In this document: piece by piece, positions 32,333 through 43,477 of the stretch
Layout of the letters: every line of letters begins with the position of its first letter
How positions within the stretch are numbered: position 1 is the stretch's first letter
From: Cyanodermella asteris
Taxonomy: Eukaryota > Ascomycota > Lecanoromycetes > Ostropales > Stictidaceae
NCBI GenBank assembly: GCA_900618795.1
Contig: UYJD01000020.1
Coordinates: 308,178-372,177, forward strand
Direction: 5' to 3'
DNA: 64,000 nt
Translations under genes and position numbers: made by a program
The notes under the pieces: generated by a model
The model's database searches: none
What the model was told of the DNA's origin: nothing
The model's input: the letters and a program-made list of their open reading frames with translations, nothing else

Positions 32333-34567
32333 TCAAAGATGCGGAACGCGTCCACTCGCCAGCAGTAGATTGACAATGCTGCCGGTTCCCTCTCCAAGAA
32401 TCAGGCCACTGGCAAGTATAACCAGAACTTCCTCCTTCCCGCCCCGCCTTTCCCACCAAAGACTGAGAAGACCTCCGACAGTCCTCGCCAGAGTAAAGCT
32501 AGGCGTGTTGTACATTCCAACAGCGACGGCAATTCCACCAGGAATATACGCCTGCCACCACTTGCCCTGACCGCGTATGCGCAGAACAGTCAGGACCGCC
32601 CAAACGGCTCCAGCGATGGCCGCTGCCTGACCAGCTTTGGGAGGCAGACCCTGTCCGGTGACAAGTCTAGCTGTGAAAATCCAGACATAGCCGGTGGGAA
32701 CCTGGAATAGGCCTCCTGGGATCTTGTATACGCTGGTGTACAACTTATAGACCAAAGATGCAATGACAGCGCCGATGCCACTTCCGATGATCTGACCGTA
32801 GAATTGGTATTTTGGCGATGCACCGAGGATGTGTCCGGTCTTGAGATCCTGCATCATATCGCCAGCTTGCAAGGCAGCACTCTCTGAGATCGCGCCAGCG
32901 ATCAAGTTTGCTGGAATCGCGGCCGGGGTGTGCGGGAGTATAGTGGCAAATACAAGCTGTGTAAGCTTCGAAATGCCCGAAACCGGGTTCAGATCAGTCT
33001 CACCGAGTGCTCGAATGCCCATGATGCTCAACAGAAGTGAGAAAATGACAGACAGAAAAGTAATACCAAACGGTATCATGCCAGGGAATGCAATGTGTGT
33101 TGCGGCCATACAGAGAATGCAAGCGACCAAAAGTCCACCATACGTCGATTTCCAGTCAGGAAGGTGCTCCGGTGGTGCATCTGCTTCGGGCAAGTCTGTC
33201 ACATCTCTGGTAGCCTTCCGAGGGCTCATAGAGTGCGAGTCGCCGCCCGATAGATCTAAGCGTTGATAGGCACCTCGCACATCAACGTTGAACAGATGAG
33301 ATGGTTTCAGAGTACCGGCCTTGTATCGGGCCTGGAGGGTTGCATACCACTCGGGACCATGGGAAATGACAGGCTTCAAAACAAGCCAGCTCAGGTTCAC
33401 GAGAGAGTCGGCAAGCATGATGGCAAGACTGACCCACACGATCCAACCTTTGCTCCCCTTTTCCCAATCGTTGACAGGGCCGGGAGCCCATCCGTTATTT
33501 TTGGAGACTGGTGATAATACGGCCCATCCCAATATGGCGCCCAGAAGCATGTGCACGGTCGTGGCAGGCCCCATGATGATGCCTTGACCAACATATGCAG
33601 GGGACGGATTGAGTTTCCATTCCCAATTATTTGCGAGGTCAAGGCCAAGAATGGGAACGCCATGGAGTTGTGGAACGAAGTAGGAAAGGAGAGTATAGCC
33701 GAGAGAGCCTCCGAAGGCGATGACCAGCCTGCGTACTTTCTTCTTCCAGTCACCACGGTCGTCTTTGCTCTCGTCGTCATCGAGCGTGGGTTCTACGTCG
33801 TGTGCTTGGCCACGATGTTCCTCACCGTGCCGTCCTGTAGCCTCCTCTTCATTCTCCAGATCCGTCTCTTTCTTTTGATCAAGAGCTTCGTCGTCGTTAT
33901 GCAGCACGCCAATCATCAGACCAGTAGCAGTGCCGCTAGGGAACTTGAGCTTCTCGCGAATGAGAACCTCCCTTCTGAGAGGCACAGCGACGAAGACACC
34001 AAAGAAGCATACACCTACGCTCCATATAATGAGCCGGCCGATTGGGATGTCAAACGGAGCGCCCTCCTCTTTCCTTGTCAAGAATTCCAGCGCTGGTATG
34101 ACCCCGACTAGGCCGACTCCCAACGGCATGGTTCCAACAGCGCCGGCAACGCATTGAACGAGTACGTTCTCAACAGGCGTGAACGGTAGCGTCAAGAACT
34201 TCGACATGGCACGGAACCAAGCAAAGCCCAGCAACGCAGATGGCATAGCCATGCCGGAGATCCAGCCGGTTTGCAGACCGAAGTAGGTATTCGACAGGCA
34301 TATAACCGTCCCGATGGCCGAGCCGACGAGGATGGCACGAAGGGTGAAGTTCTGGGGTTGAGCTGCCCGAGACGCAAGAAAAGCTGCTTGTCTCGATCTC
34401 CGTACCTCCGGGTCTCTGTCATTCTGTTGAGCAACTCCCTGGGAGGCCTCGTTGGGAAACGCAGCATTGATTAATGGTGATCTCGAGCGCGAGCGGGCTT
34501 CGACATCGAGAGCCTGGTATGATGAGTTTGCAGCAGGCGAGAGCGGGTTGCCCCGATCTGGAGCCAT
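32333..34567 (-). CDS. OPT-family (YSL-like) oligopeptide/metal-chelate transporter
   Basis: A single exon of 744 codons from an ATG at 34567. The N-terminal 70 residues are polar. Then come the OPT hallmarks: LRAILVGSAIGTVICLSNTY FGLQTGWISGM, SKFLTLPFTPVENVLVQCVA, FPSGTATGLMIGVLH, an acidic cytosolic loop (about residues 235-290), SYFVPQLHGVPILG, GQGIIMGPATTVHMLLGAIL GWAVLSP, and near the end ALGETDLNPVSGISKLTQL. I count about 14 hydrophobic segments. The G-E-T-D-x-N-P-V-S-G motif is that of the yellow-stripe-like branch rather than the peptide-transporter branch with NPG motifs. Members move oligopeptides or iron chelates with protons across the plasma or vacuolar membrane. The true substrate cannot be read from sequence. 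It is divergent from AIM21, 1.4 kb away. Confidence 0.92.
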   Translation of the reverse strand: MAPDRGNPLSPAANSSYQALDVEARSRSRSPLINAAFPNEASQGVAQQNDRDPEVRRSRQAAFLASRAAQPQNFTLRAILVGSAIGTVICLSNTYFGLQTGWISGMAMPSALLGFAWFRAMSKFLTLPFTPVENVLVQCVAGAVGTMPLGVGLVGVIPALEFLTRKEEGAPFDIPIGRLIIWSVGVCFFGVFVAVPLRREVLIREKLKFPSGTATGLMIGVLHNDDEALDQKKETDLENEEEATGRHGEEHRGQAHDVEPTLDDDESKDDRGDWKKKVRRLVIAFGGSLGYTLLSYFVPQLHGVPILGLDLANNWEWKLNPSPAYVGQGIIMGPATTVHMLLGAILGWAVLSPVSKNNGWAPGPVNDWEKGSKGWIVWVSLAIMLADSLVNLSWLVLKPVISHGPEWYATLQARYKAGTLKPSHLFNVDVRGAYQRLDLSGGDSHSMSPRKATRDVTDLPEADAPPEHLPDWKSTYGGLLVACILCMAATHIAFPGMIPFGITFLSVIFSLLLSIMGIRALGETDLNPVSGISKLTQLVFATILPHTPAAIPANLIAGAISESAALQAGDMMQDLKTGHILGASPKYQFYGQIIGSGIGAVIASLVYKLYTSVYKIPGGLFQVPTGYVWIFTARLVTGQGLPPKAGQAAAIAGAVWAVLTVLRIRGQGKWWQAYIPGGIAVAVGMYNTPSFTLARTVGGLLSLWWERRGGKEEVLVILASGLILGEGTGSIVNLLLASGRVPHL

Positions 34568-35992
34568 GGCTGCTGGAGTTCGCCAGTGACGGACCTTATA
34601 TGGTTGGGGCTGGCTTGGGGCTCAGCTCAAGGTCGTATGCATTAGAGGGCGGATGGACAGCGCGGAGGAGGCTGCTGACTCGAGATGCAATTAGGTAATC
34701 GACAGCTCCTTCAGCACCACGCAGTGAAGTGCTCCACAATGACGAACACGTTTGAAGTATCACACGATGAATTTGCTCTGTTCGTTATGTTGACGAGACC
34801 GTCACGATATCCTTGGAGACCATTGAGATGCTTTCCCTGAGCGTCAAGAGTATTAATTTTTTGTCTGCGCGAAATACGCCATTGACAGCCATCACAATCA
34901 GTATTGCGGGACATTTTCTTATCAAATCAAAATTTTGGCATCACATCGTTTATCTGTCGACTAGTTGTGGTCTTATCGTCCTACCGAAACAACTTCGCCT
35001 TCACACATGAAGATATACACCCCTTAAAGCACCGGGGGATCAGTGTGTCCATGTTCATGGCCAAGCTTCGCGTCCGGCTACTAAGCCGGCATTTCTGCGT
35101 AACCACCTACGCTTCGGCGTTGGTTTCGCCCTGTTTCCATCTCAAGAAGCTTAGGAGGAGCATGCTTTTGCTAATGTTGGACAGAGTCTAGACGACATGT
35201 CTTCACACCGCTTTTGTTGACTCAGGCCAATTGTGAGCGGCAGCTGGTTATGAGCATTGGGCTTCAAGGTGATCCTTTGAGCGGCCAAGTCGGTTTAGCG
35301 GCCAGCAGCAAACTCTCTATCGCAGGAAAGCTGGCCGAGAGCAGCAAGCACAGGCGCTCCTTTTGCGTCAGCCGATAAACAATACCTGCTGCTGCCGTCA
35401 CACACAAAGAAGACGTGCCGAGAGCTAAAGCTGAGCTGAGACATATACGTAGCATGGCGGTCCAGCCAAACGTGTAGATACGTACGTAGATACTTGTTGC
35501 TGCTGCTGCTGCTGCTTGTCTGCCCCACAGAAGACTTTGACTCTACACCCGTGTCTCCGTCTTCAACTCTTCTCATCCGCCTTCATTTCTCTCAATATCC
35601 AAATTGAACGCCTTTAGCGTACGACAACAGATCTTGGGTCCTCTCTGCCGGTTTCGGACCTTCTGTAAGTCACTGTGTGGTGCAATCATTCGGCTGGCCG
35701 TCTCGACTCCGCACACCACATGCTCCAAGCCACGGCGGAGAATCGAGCCTCCACCAACCACGTTTTCTGCAAGACTTGCTGTGGCATTGACGAGGTTTCG
35801 TCAGACATGCTACTCATGTACTGTGCCCTGGGCTGGACTGCGCAATATACCCTTCCGTATTTTCGCTCAGTCTCGAGTCGAGCTGGCCCTTCGCTGCAAC
35901 TCTGCTCCTCTCTTGGCATGTACTGACGTATCTCAGCTAGATCTCTTCAGTGAGCATCACCACCCTCTCTTCCTCCTCCACAGCGCTTCGAC
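34568..35992. other. Divergent upstream region of OPT and AIM21 with probable AIM21 5'-UTR intron
   Basis: 1.43 kb. On the plus strand a good donor (cttct|gtaagt, 35665) and an acceptor with branch site (gtactgacgtatctcag|, 35936) define a probable 272-nt intron in the AIM21 5' UTR; spliced leader sequence would then run directly to the ATG at 35993. A TGC/CTG microsatellite sits near 35498-35516. No other gene seen. Confidence 0.55.
35495..35516. repeat. TGC/CTG trinucleotide microsatellite
   Basis: About six uninterrupted tgc units upstream of the AIM21 transcription unit. It is a simple repeat with likely length polymorphism. Confidence 0.8.
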
Positions 35993-38900
35993 ATGTCGCA
36001 GCCACCGATCCCCCCTCGTCCCGCCAGATCCCAGGCGCCTCAGGGCACTACCTCGACGACTGCCGCCCCCGTTGTTCCTCCTCGTCCAGCTGGCCGACGC
36101 GATGATCGCTCGGGATCTCCCTCCTTCCCGCGTTCTCCATTGAACGACAGCCCATTTCCTGTCGATGCATCAAACGATCTTCAACGTGTTGCGAGCTTGA
36201 ACGCCTCCCGATCGACCCTCGACCTGCCTGCTCGCCCTCCGAGCGTCACTTTCCCCTCCATCGGACAAGAAGGTCATGAATACGATGCCAGCACGCCTCA
36301 GGAAGAAGAGGCCGTGGAATTAGGTGAGGCCGCCAATGTCGCGCCTACACATACCCGCAAGGTTTCGAGTGATCTGCCGCTGCATGCTCCGCGGCCATCG
36401 TTGTCCAGCTCGGATGCCAAGCAGCGTGTTGCAGCCGTTGTGCGTACCGACTCGGCCCAAACGGCTGGTCAGAAAGTACCCCACGCGCTGAAGCCAAAGC
36501 CCAGCTTCCAACGACCTGGTTCTTCGGGCTCTCACCACGAGCGTCCGGGTTCTGCATGGGAAGACGAACATGGCATTCCGCGATTCGGACAGCAAGTGCC
36601 TCTCGGATCTCAGTATGGCGATGTACAAGCACCATCTCCAGCACCAGGTTCGCCCCTCACTCCCCAAGCTCCGGGATTCGACAGCTCTCGTCCGGGTACC
36701 GGCAGAAACCACTCAAGAAAGCATTCTGGTCGCAATGATTTCCAAGCACCACCAGGTAGCTACGGCTTGCACGGTCATGGCGTTCGGGATACTGCGGATC
36801 CTTTCGAGAAGGACTGGCTGCAAAAACATCCCGACGCACTGAGAGAAGAGATTGCCGCACACAGCCCTGCAATCTTGGACAGGCATGATTACAACCTCAC
36901 CGCTGAACAGCTCAACAAGCTGGTCAAGCAACATAAGCAGGCTGGATTCGGTAAGACAAAATTCTGCGAACTTGGGTTGAAAGCTAACCGTGTATTTTAG
37001 CTGCATCCGGAAATGTAGGAATGCCTGACGAGCAGATCGGTTACCTCGTTTCTGAAAAATACTCCACCCGCGGCAGTACCCCCGCTGCTGGCAACACTAA
37101 GCCTGTACCAGCAAACGCCGTTCATGCGGACTCGCCCCTGAAGAGAGCAAGCATTTCTGCTGAAGATCTCGAAAAAGGCCAAAGCGTCGGGGGCTCGCAT
37201 GACGGAACCGTTCATACCGATGCGCCCACTCACAAAGAGAGCAAGTTCCTTGGTCGCGGACAAGCTGCGGCTGACGAACACGCGGACTTTGGTCCTGAAG
37301 GTGGAAACACTGACAGGGCCGGTGGATGGCACGATGAGAGCGGTTATGGAGTTCCGATTCTGGCTTCCGACGAAATCGATCCGGAGGGAAGCTTTTTGCA
37401 GCCAGCGATCCCACCAGAGCACAGGGGCAGCGCGCAATACGATGAATATGGGCACAGCCGGCCCAACAGTCGTCCCAGCAGCAGACCGGGCAGCATCCAC
37501 GGCATGGCTGGATTGAATCGCGTTATCAGCAGGAACGAGCACCAACTAGAAGATGTCCGGGAATACGAGCCACTATTCCCCGACGACGACGAGAAATCGT
37601 CCAAGAAGCCCGCTACACCTGCAGAACGATTCAAGCAACGGCCAGACATGAAACAACGATTCCCTAGCCGAGACATCTGGGAAGACGCCCCTGCGAGTGT
37701 CATGATGTCGGCGGAAGTCGAGACCCCCGAAGAAGAACCAGAAATTATTACGAAACCCGCTTTCGAGACACCCGAGGCCGAGCGCGCGCGCAAGGGCGAA
37801 GTGAGCGAGAATGACAAGGCACAATTACTCCCTCGAGAGGTTCGTCTAGCACAAAGCAGCTTCAAGCCTCATCTGAAGCAGGAGATGCGACCCGGCGGTC
37901 TGAAACAGAGGTTCCCGGGTCGTGACATCTGGGAAGACAGCCCCGACAGCACCTACATGACCACTACCGTTGGAGACGAGGAAGACGAAACAAACCTGGC
38001 AGATGAAGCTGGAGCCGTTGTCTCAACTTCCTCCACTCTTCCAAGAGAAGGCGCTACTTCCGGCGCACCAGCTGTGTCACTGCCTGAAGACGTCGCAAAC
38101 AAGTCTGAAGTGTCCTCACCGCCTGCTCGGGCTCTCAGTCCTGGCAAGGTACCACCCCAGATCCCGGCCCGTCCAGCAAGGCGTTCAAGTCCACAAAATG
38201 ACAAGCCATCCGTACCGCCGCGTCCCGCAAAAGCTGCACAGCTGTCAACCCAGGAGACATCCGCCGACCCTGCCGCCGAATCCGCAAGCTCTGCTACAAG
38301 CGTTGATGGCGCTTCATCCGCAAAGACAAAGCCACAGGTACCGGCTCGACCAATGGGCAACAAGATTGCGGCTTTGCAAGCCGGATTCATGTCCGACTTG
38401 AACAAGAAGCTTGGTCTTGGTCCGCAAGGTCCGCCGCCGAAGAAGGAAGAAGCCGAGGAGCAGCCCGAGGAAGAGAAGAAGCCTCTCGAGGATGCTCGAA
38501 AGGGACGAGCGCGTGGTCCAGCCCGTCGCAAGCCTGCTGCATCTCCGAGTGCTACTGCCGCCGCTCTCACCAAGGAGTCGCAGTCGCGCAGATTTATGAT
38601 AACGCCAGTGTACAACTTGTATGATATCTCACCTGGCGGAGAACTCACGGCGACACACGCGGAGACATGGGAGGAGAAACTCAAATTCAAGGACGGATTG
38701 AATGATGCAGCCAAGGATGTCGGACTCGACAAGGATGCCCCGATCAGCCAGGCTGCTCCACCGGCAGCAGGTACTAACATCGCAGGCGAAGCTGTTCACG
38801 CACCGAGCGTCACACCTGAAGCCGTGAGGGCGACAGCACAGACCGAGAGCGCCCCGGCGGTGGCTGCGGAATCTGCACTCGCTTCCGAGCCGGCTGATGT

Positions 38901-39144
38901 TGGTCATGCTGGAGCGCAGACGACTACTTCCACCGACACGGCCGGCGAAGACCTTGCCAAGCTCAAAAAGACACGGACAAGTTCATCAGGCACCCAGACA
39001 GGGGAGATGAGAATCACGCTTGACAAGTCAGGCAGCAAGCCTCAAACCATGACCGCCTACAAGGACGGCTCCGCACATGAGGAGGGCTACGCTTTCGTCA
39101 AGGAGGACGAGAAGAAAGCAGCAGCGGAAGAAAAATCAAGATAA
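35993..39144 (+). CDS. aim21: AIM21-like cortical actin-patch protein
   Basis: Two exons, join(35993..36950,37001..39144), 50-nt intron (GTAAGA...TTTTAG); 1033 residues. The start MSQPPIPPRPARSQ, and later PPQIPARPARRSS, SVPPRPAKA and PQVPARPMGNKIAALQAGF, are the Pro-rich PPRPA motifs of the fungal AIM21 family, expected ligands for SH3 domains. Central blocks KQRFPSRDIWEDAP (about residue 537) and KQRFPGRDIWEDSP (about 622) are a duplicated signature. FMSDLNKKLGLGPQGPPPKK is the other conserved segment. The rest is acidic and Ala/Ser/Pro-rich and probably unstructured. In yeast Aim21 works with Tda2 at cortical actin patches to regulate barbed-end assembly and capping; its name comes from a mitochondrial-inheritance screen. 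It is longer than the yeast protein (about 680), as is usual in filamentous fungi. It converges on the next gene with 170 bp between stops. Confidence 0.9.
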
Positions 39145-39314
39145 GCGAGAAATGATAAGAAAAATGGGGCATGCCTCAAGGGATGTAGATGACACAGCAC
39201 GCAACTTTGGTGCTAGCAGCAAGCAGCAGTTTTGTTGTCATGGGGTAGGGTTTGTTACTCAGGTTGCATTTGTACAAAAGAAATATACAAATCCGGTACT
39301 GTATATAGGGTATG

Positions 39315-41040
39315 TCATTGTTCGTCTTTCCAAGTGTTTGAAGCCTCGTCGAAAACAAAGCGTCCTCTAGCGTTTGGAAACGGAGTCGTCCCGTTAGCCA
39401 GAGTGATCCAGGCAATGCTGCTGGGCTCGTCCTGGTAGAAGAGCTGTTAAGTGTCAGCCCGATTTACTTCCAAAAAGGTCCCCTCTAACTACGAAACTCA
39501 CAACCACATCACCATCACTCCCAGCCCCGACGCTCGCAAAATCCGTCCCACCCGCAATCCCCACACTCCCAACCAGCTCGTCCCGATACCCCCGCTCCCA
39601 AAGGCCCTCAAACCCATCCTTCCTGTCGATGTTCACCCCCTGCACCCCGAGCCCTCCCCGTCCACTGTCGAGATACATCCACGGCCACAACGCCGTCCAC
39701 CCGGCCCCCGCCGCAACCGGTACGCTCGCATTCCCATGCCCGCCCTTCCACCCGGCCCCGAACGGCCAGTCCCGCGAATGCGTCGCGTTGAACATCTGCG
39801 TCCAGTAATCCATGGACGTGGTAGCGGGAGCCCGGGGATCAGCAATCTCGTCATCGTCGTCGTCGCCGTCGGATTGGGCGGGTGCGTCGCGGGCGAAGAG
39901 GACGGTTTCGTACCACGGGTTGCCGTCGCCGATGACGACGACGTGAGCGCCGTCGAGGCCCGAGGTGCCCGGGTAGGGTTCCGTGGTGTCGGACCAGGTG
40001 TCGGTGCCGACGTCGTAGGATATGCAGGACAGCGTTCCGGCTTCGTTTGAATGCCAGACCCGGCCGCCTCCGGGCGACGTGAGGCCCAGGATCGGAGACG
40101 TCACGAAGTCCAATGCGACGCGGCGTGTCCTGCCGTCCGGTAGGTCGGCCACCGATACCGTTTTGATCGCTTCCTTCCATAGCGTTCCGTACGTCCAGGT
40201 ATACTGCTTTGGACCCGAATCGCTCGGGCGGAGGGTATCCGCTAGAGTTCCGTTGTCCGCAATGTACACCAAGTGCAAGACGTGTCCATTATATGGCGAG
40301 GATCCGTTTGTCGGGGCCGTAAAAGGCCAGATCTGGGCTGAAAGAGATGTGCGGTTGGCTGGATGCAGGCCGGTGAAGGTTGCAGAACTGAGGTGGGTGA
40401 GGCGGTTGGTGGATGGGTCGTAACTGTAGGTCATGTGCATGAGGCTGCCGTTACTGGTTTGAAAGAAGAGGTAGCCTTGAGAGGAGGTGCTGTTGAAGGT
40501 GCTGGTCAAGCTGGTGCCGGGCCATGCGCCGGGGGAAAGTGGGGCGTAGGGAAGTTTTTGTGGGTAGGAGGAGTTTGAGGGGAAGGAAGAGAATGAGGGC
40601 GTGGGAGATGGGGAGGGCAGGGCTCGGAGTGAGGTGAGCTGATCGCCATAGTATCCGGCGAGGATGGCGGTTACGATCAGTGTTATCGCCACATTTGTCC
40701 AGTTGAGGATGCGACGGAATCTTCTTTGGAAGGCGTATTCGGCGGAGAGAGCGTCGGAGAGGGCTTTGCCTTGGACCTGTCCATATGCTGAGCCCATCAC
40801 AGTGTCGAAGTCTGGGGGCAGTGGTGGAAGCGGCTTTTCCGCTCTACTGAGATTCGATATTGGGCGGTGAAGCGGGAACTCGTATGCTGGCATCTCTGTA
40901 GCTCCGCGGTGAGCGGGGGAGAGGGCGAAGTCATGGGTTCCGATGCCTGGTTGTCTTTGTCTTGGGCTTGAATACAAATCGTCGTCATACTGGTACCCGA
41001 CAGGGAGTGGCGATCGTTGTGAGCCGGCATCTGATTGCAT
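39315..41040 (-). CDS. Type II membrane protein with lectin-like (fucose-lectin-type) ectodomain
   Basis: Two exons, complement(join(39315..39443,39502..41040)); 58-nt intron (GTGAGT...TTAACAG); 555 residues. Reading through the intron would end early after VVVSFVV; splicing adds LFYQDEPSSIAWITLANGTT and ends KDEQ, a conserved-looking last blade, so the spliced form is preferred. Residues 1-113 are a cytosolic Pro-rich tail; about 114-136 (WTNVAITLIVTAILAGYYG) is the single transmembrane anchor; a Ser/Pro-rich stalk follows. The ectodomain has repeated beta-strand units such as YLFFQTSNGSLMHMTYS, HVLHLVYIADNGTL and GRVWHSNEAGTLSCISYD, resembling the six-bladed propeller of fungal fucose-specific lectins, and at least eight N-glycosylation sequons. 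Sugar binding is inference; the sugar-contact residues were not verified. Its position in the endomembrane system or cell surface follows from topology. Confidence 0.75.
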
Positions 41041-41558
41041 GGCTGTAGCATGAAATTACTTGTGATGCCGTTGACAGGAGCAGGTGTGATTTTTCCATGA
41101 GAGAGATGGAAAACTTTCGGGTCGTAATCTCCTAGCCGTGTCGGTCTCATACTGAGTCAGAGCTTGTTGTTGATTGTTCGACAGGACAAGTATTCAATTC
41201 AGAGAGTGTTCAAGTGACTACAGTACGAGGCTCAGCCATAGGACTTGCTTGACGAACTGATACACTTTTAGAAATTGACATGAACAAGGCCACAGCTTTC
41301 CGTTCCACAAATAGAACATCGTCAAGTTCTGTTTCGCTAACGTGCTGTTGCGAAGGTACAGAAGGCGAAATAAGTGGAGCACAGCATCTGCGCCAGGATA
41401 ATGACCGAGACTACTTCCGGGAAATGTGACTGTTTTCTCGTGTAGTGCCGTAAACGCTGGAAACAAAGAACGGGTTTGTAACCATCACCCTACGGCCAAT
41501 TTTGAACGTCTTTGTCTGCGATACCAGATGAACGAGGCTACTGGATAAACAGCAATCC
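41041..41558. other. Intergenic between the methyltransferase 3' end and the lectin-like gene promoter
   Basis: 518 bp; holds the promoter of the minus-strand lectin-like gene and the 3' UTR of the methyltransferase. No coding signal. Confidence 0.5.
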
Positions 41559-42440
41559 TCAACTTTTTTTGCGAGCAACGGCGATCCAAACTTTGTCTTC
41601 GATTTTGACCTTTCCATCGACAGCCATCGCATGCCATTCCTCTCGGAATGTCTCTCTGACCTGCTCACTGGTGCATCCATGCTTCTCCAATTGTGTCGGA
41701 TCACTGAAGACTTTTGCATGCTCGCCCTTGAGGTTCTCATCGAGGAAGTGGTCTGCCTCATCAGTACCAAAGAATCTGGTCTCCTCGCCTGTCTGGGCAA
41801 CCGGAAGAAGCTCCTCGACGACAAAGCCGGCGCCTTTAAGGTAGCTCGAAACAGATGCCTCATCTTTGACCCAGTCGCGGGTATACGGAATTGGAAGACC
41901 CAACCTCTTCGCAGTACGTTCCAATACAAGACCAGGAGTTTGGTTGTACGGGGTGGTCACATCAACGACAAAGATGCCACCTGGTTTCAGCAAGCTGGCC
42001 CATACTTTGCCTGCCCGCAGCCGGTCATCATTAGTCAACAGCACAAGAGCTGACGCCATGATTATCACGTCGAAATGATTCATTGGAAGTGTTTCAAGTT
42101 CATCAAGTCGTGCAATGTCGTGTCTCAGAACGTTCACGTTTGTCAAACCTTCTTGTTGTACCTTTTTGCGGGCCTCGTCGAGCATGCCCGCTGATACATC
42201 AATGGCTATCACATGGCCGTTTGGGACCGCCTTGGCCGCGGGAATTGTGGCGAGTCCGGTGCCGCATGCGAGGTCGAGGACATGGTAATCTGGTCTGAGG
42301 TTCGCACACTCTACCATGCTGAGGGCGAATGCGGGGTGCCAGGAGTCATCGTACTTGGATGCTCTTTTGTCGTACATGCGTTGGGCTGCGTCGCTTTGAC
42401 TCTCGGCTGGAAGAGCGCCTTTCGAGGTTGTCTGTGCCAT
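41559..42440 (-). CDS. Class I SAM-dependent methyltransferase (Methyltransf_11/25 type)
   Basis: A single exon, 293 residues from the first ATG at 42440 (MAQTTSKGALPAESQ). The open frame extends to 42542 but lacks an ATG there, so that extension is not used. A Rossmann methyltransferase is clear: AQRMYDKRASKYDDSWHP before motif I, VLDLACGTGLATIPAAK (motif I, residues 54-70, the SAM-binding Gly loop), VIAIDVSAGMLDEARKK (motif II with the acidic ribose ligand Asp), NVLRHDIARL, FDVIIMASALVLL (motif IV) and LLKPGGIFVVDVTTPYN. It is related to the UbiE/arsenite and polyketide-type small-molecule methyltransferases found widely in fungi. The substrate cannot be deduced. It sits between the lectin-like gene and the SET gene, all on the minus strand, with no shared pathway evident. 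Confidence 0.87.
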   Translation of the reverse strand: MAQTTSKGALPAESQSDAAQRMYDKRASKYDDSWHPAFALSMVECANLRPDYHVLDLACGTGLATIPAAKAVPNGHVIAIDVSAGMLDEARKKVQQEGLTNVNVLRHDIARLDELETLPMNHFDVIIMASALVLLTNDDRLRAGKVWASLLKPGGIFVVDVTTPYNQTPGLVLERTAKRLGLPIPYTRDWVKDEASVSSYLKGAGFVVEELLPVAQTGEETRFFGTDEADHFLDENLKGEHAKVFSDPTQLEKHGCTSEQVRETFREEWHAMAVDGKVKIEDKVWIAVARKKS

Positions 42441-42826
42441 GTTCAGGTCGATTGAATCGGGGGTTGGAGCTTGATGCGCCAATGCTTGGCGTGATAGAGT
42501 GGCGTTGGTATTGAGGCGTTGAGTTTGAAAGTCAGAAATCAAGAGCGTGCTTTGAAGTAGCAGCTTTGATTTCTTCGTTTTTTGCGACTTCCCTTATCAT
42601 TCTTTAACCAAGTACGCCGCCCTAGTGATAAGCCAGAATTTCTGGCATTGAGTCATAGAATGCCGGAGGATCCCCGAGCTGTAATCATGATCTCGTGTTT
42701 CTCGGTCCAATGAGCCGACTTGATGGGCTAGTCTCGGTATGTCAGCGACTAAGCAAGGAACGTTGTCGATAGAAGCGAATCTCGCACTTGCCCCTCCACA
42801 CGTGCCGAGTCAGATTTATTGGTACT
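42441..42826. other. Short intergenic, methyltransferase promoter
   Basis: 386 bp between same-strand genes; 5' flank of the methyltransferase and 3' flank of the SET gene. Nothing distinctive. Confidence 0.5.
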
Positions 42827-43477
42827 TCAGTCGGCGTCGTCCTTTCGATGATCCCAGAAACCCTTGCCGTAGCTCACCAGAATTTCTTCTCCTTTCCGGA
42901 TACCCTTGACTCGTGCAGAATCCTTGCCTTTCCCGGCACTCAACACGAAGATGCCGATTCCTTTCATTGCCTGTCCGGTGCCCAGGTCGATCCAGACGTC
43001 GCAAAACTCGGCATTGGGGCCTCTGTCTCGCACGCCTCTATAGTCGTTTATGAATCGTGCTTCGTTACCTGTTTTGGCTGCGTCGATGCCTATGCTCATT
43101 TCTCTGTCGAGTGAGAGATCGTAGTTGCTATCCTCCCTGGGATCGTCTGATCCATGCATGTCCCCACAATAGAGGAGTACGAAACTATCGGGAGGCAGAT
43201 TCTTGAGCGCGAACAGGCCATGCTGGCCGTCCGCTGGGTGTTTGGGATCGGTTATCGCTTGGATTTTGATATGAGATACTGGCCCTGCAGGAGCGTCGAC
43301 CACCAGGTGGCTAGTTCCGATAGCCAAGATTCGAGTCAATGGCTGACAGAGCTGTGGGACCTTGGAAATGTCCAGGCCTAGAGGTCTGGGCGTATATGCA
43401 ACCCCACCAGGCCAGTTTTTGGGCAATTGCACTGAGTGCGAGGAGAAGGTTGATTTCATATTGCGGAGTTGCTGCAT
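42827..43477 (-). CDS. Small SET-domain protein
   Basis: A single exon of 216 codons from an ATG at 43477; an in-frame ATG at 43459 is an alternative start. After an N-terminal stretch the SET core appears: HGLFALKNLPPDSFVLLYCG (residues 86-105), NYDLSLDREMSIGIDAAK (118-135), GNEARFINDYRG (137-148), which corresponds to the RFINHSC-type pseudoknot half with D in place of H, PNAEFCDVWIDL, and KGEEILVSYGKGFW (the ELFFDY-like segment) at the end. This compact type without pre-SET or post-SET zinc clusters is common in ascomycetes as uncharacterised putative protein-lysine methyltransferases. The target, histone or other, cannot be stated. The C-terminus ends soon after the SET core. Confidence 0.85.
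   Translation of the reverse strand: MQQLRNMKSTFSSHSVQLPKNWPGGVAYTPRPLGLDISKVPQLCQPLTRILAIGTSHLVVDAPAGPVSHIKIQAITDPKHPADGQHGLFALKNLPPDSFVLLYCGDMHGSDDPREDSNYDLSLDREMSIGIDAAKTGNEARFINDYRGVRDRGPNAEFCDVWIDLGTGQAMKGIGIFVLSAGKGKDSARVKGIRKGEEILVSYGKGFWDHRKDDAD

Noticed and set aside
37953-38780. 275-codon minus frame within AIM21
   Set aside because: Ser/Ala/Gly-rich complement of the low-complexity AIM21 coding sequence; no independent signal.
42441-42542. 34-codon extension of the methyltransferase
   Set aside because: The frame there starts with TTG, not ATG, and the first ATG is at 42440.
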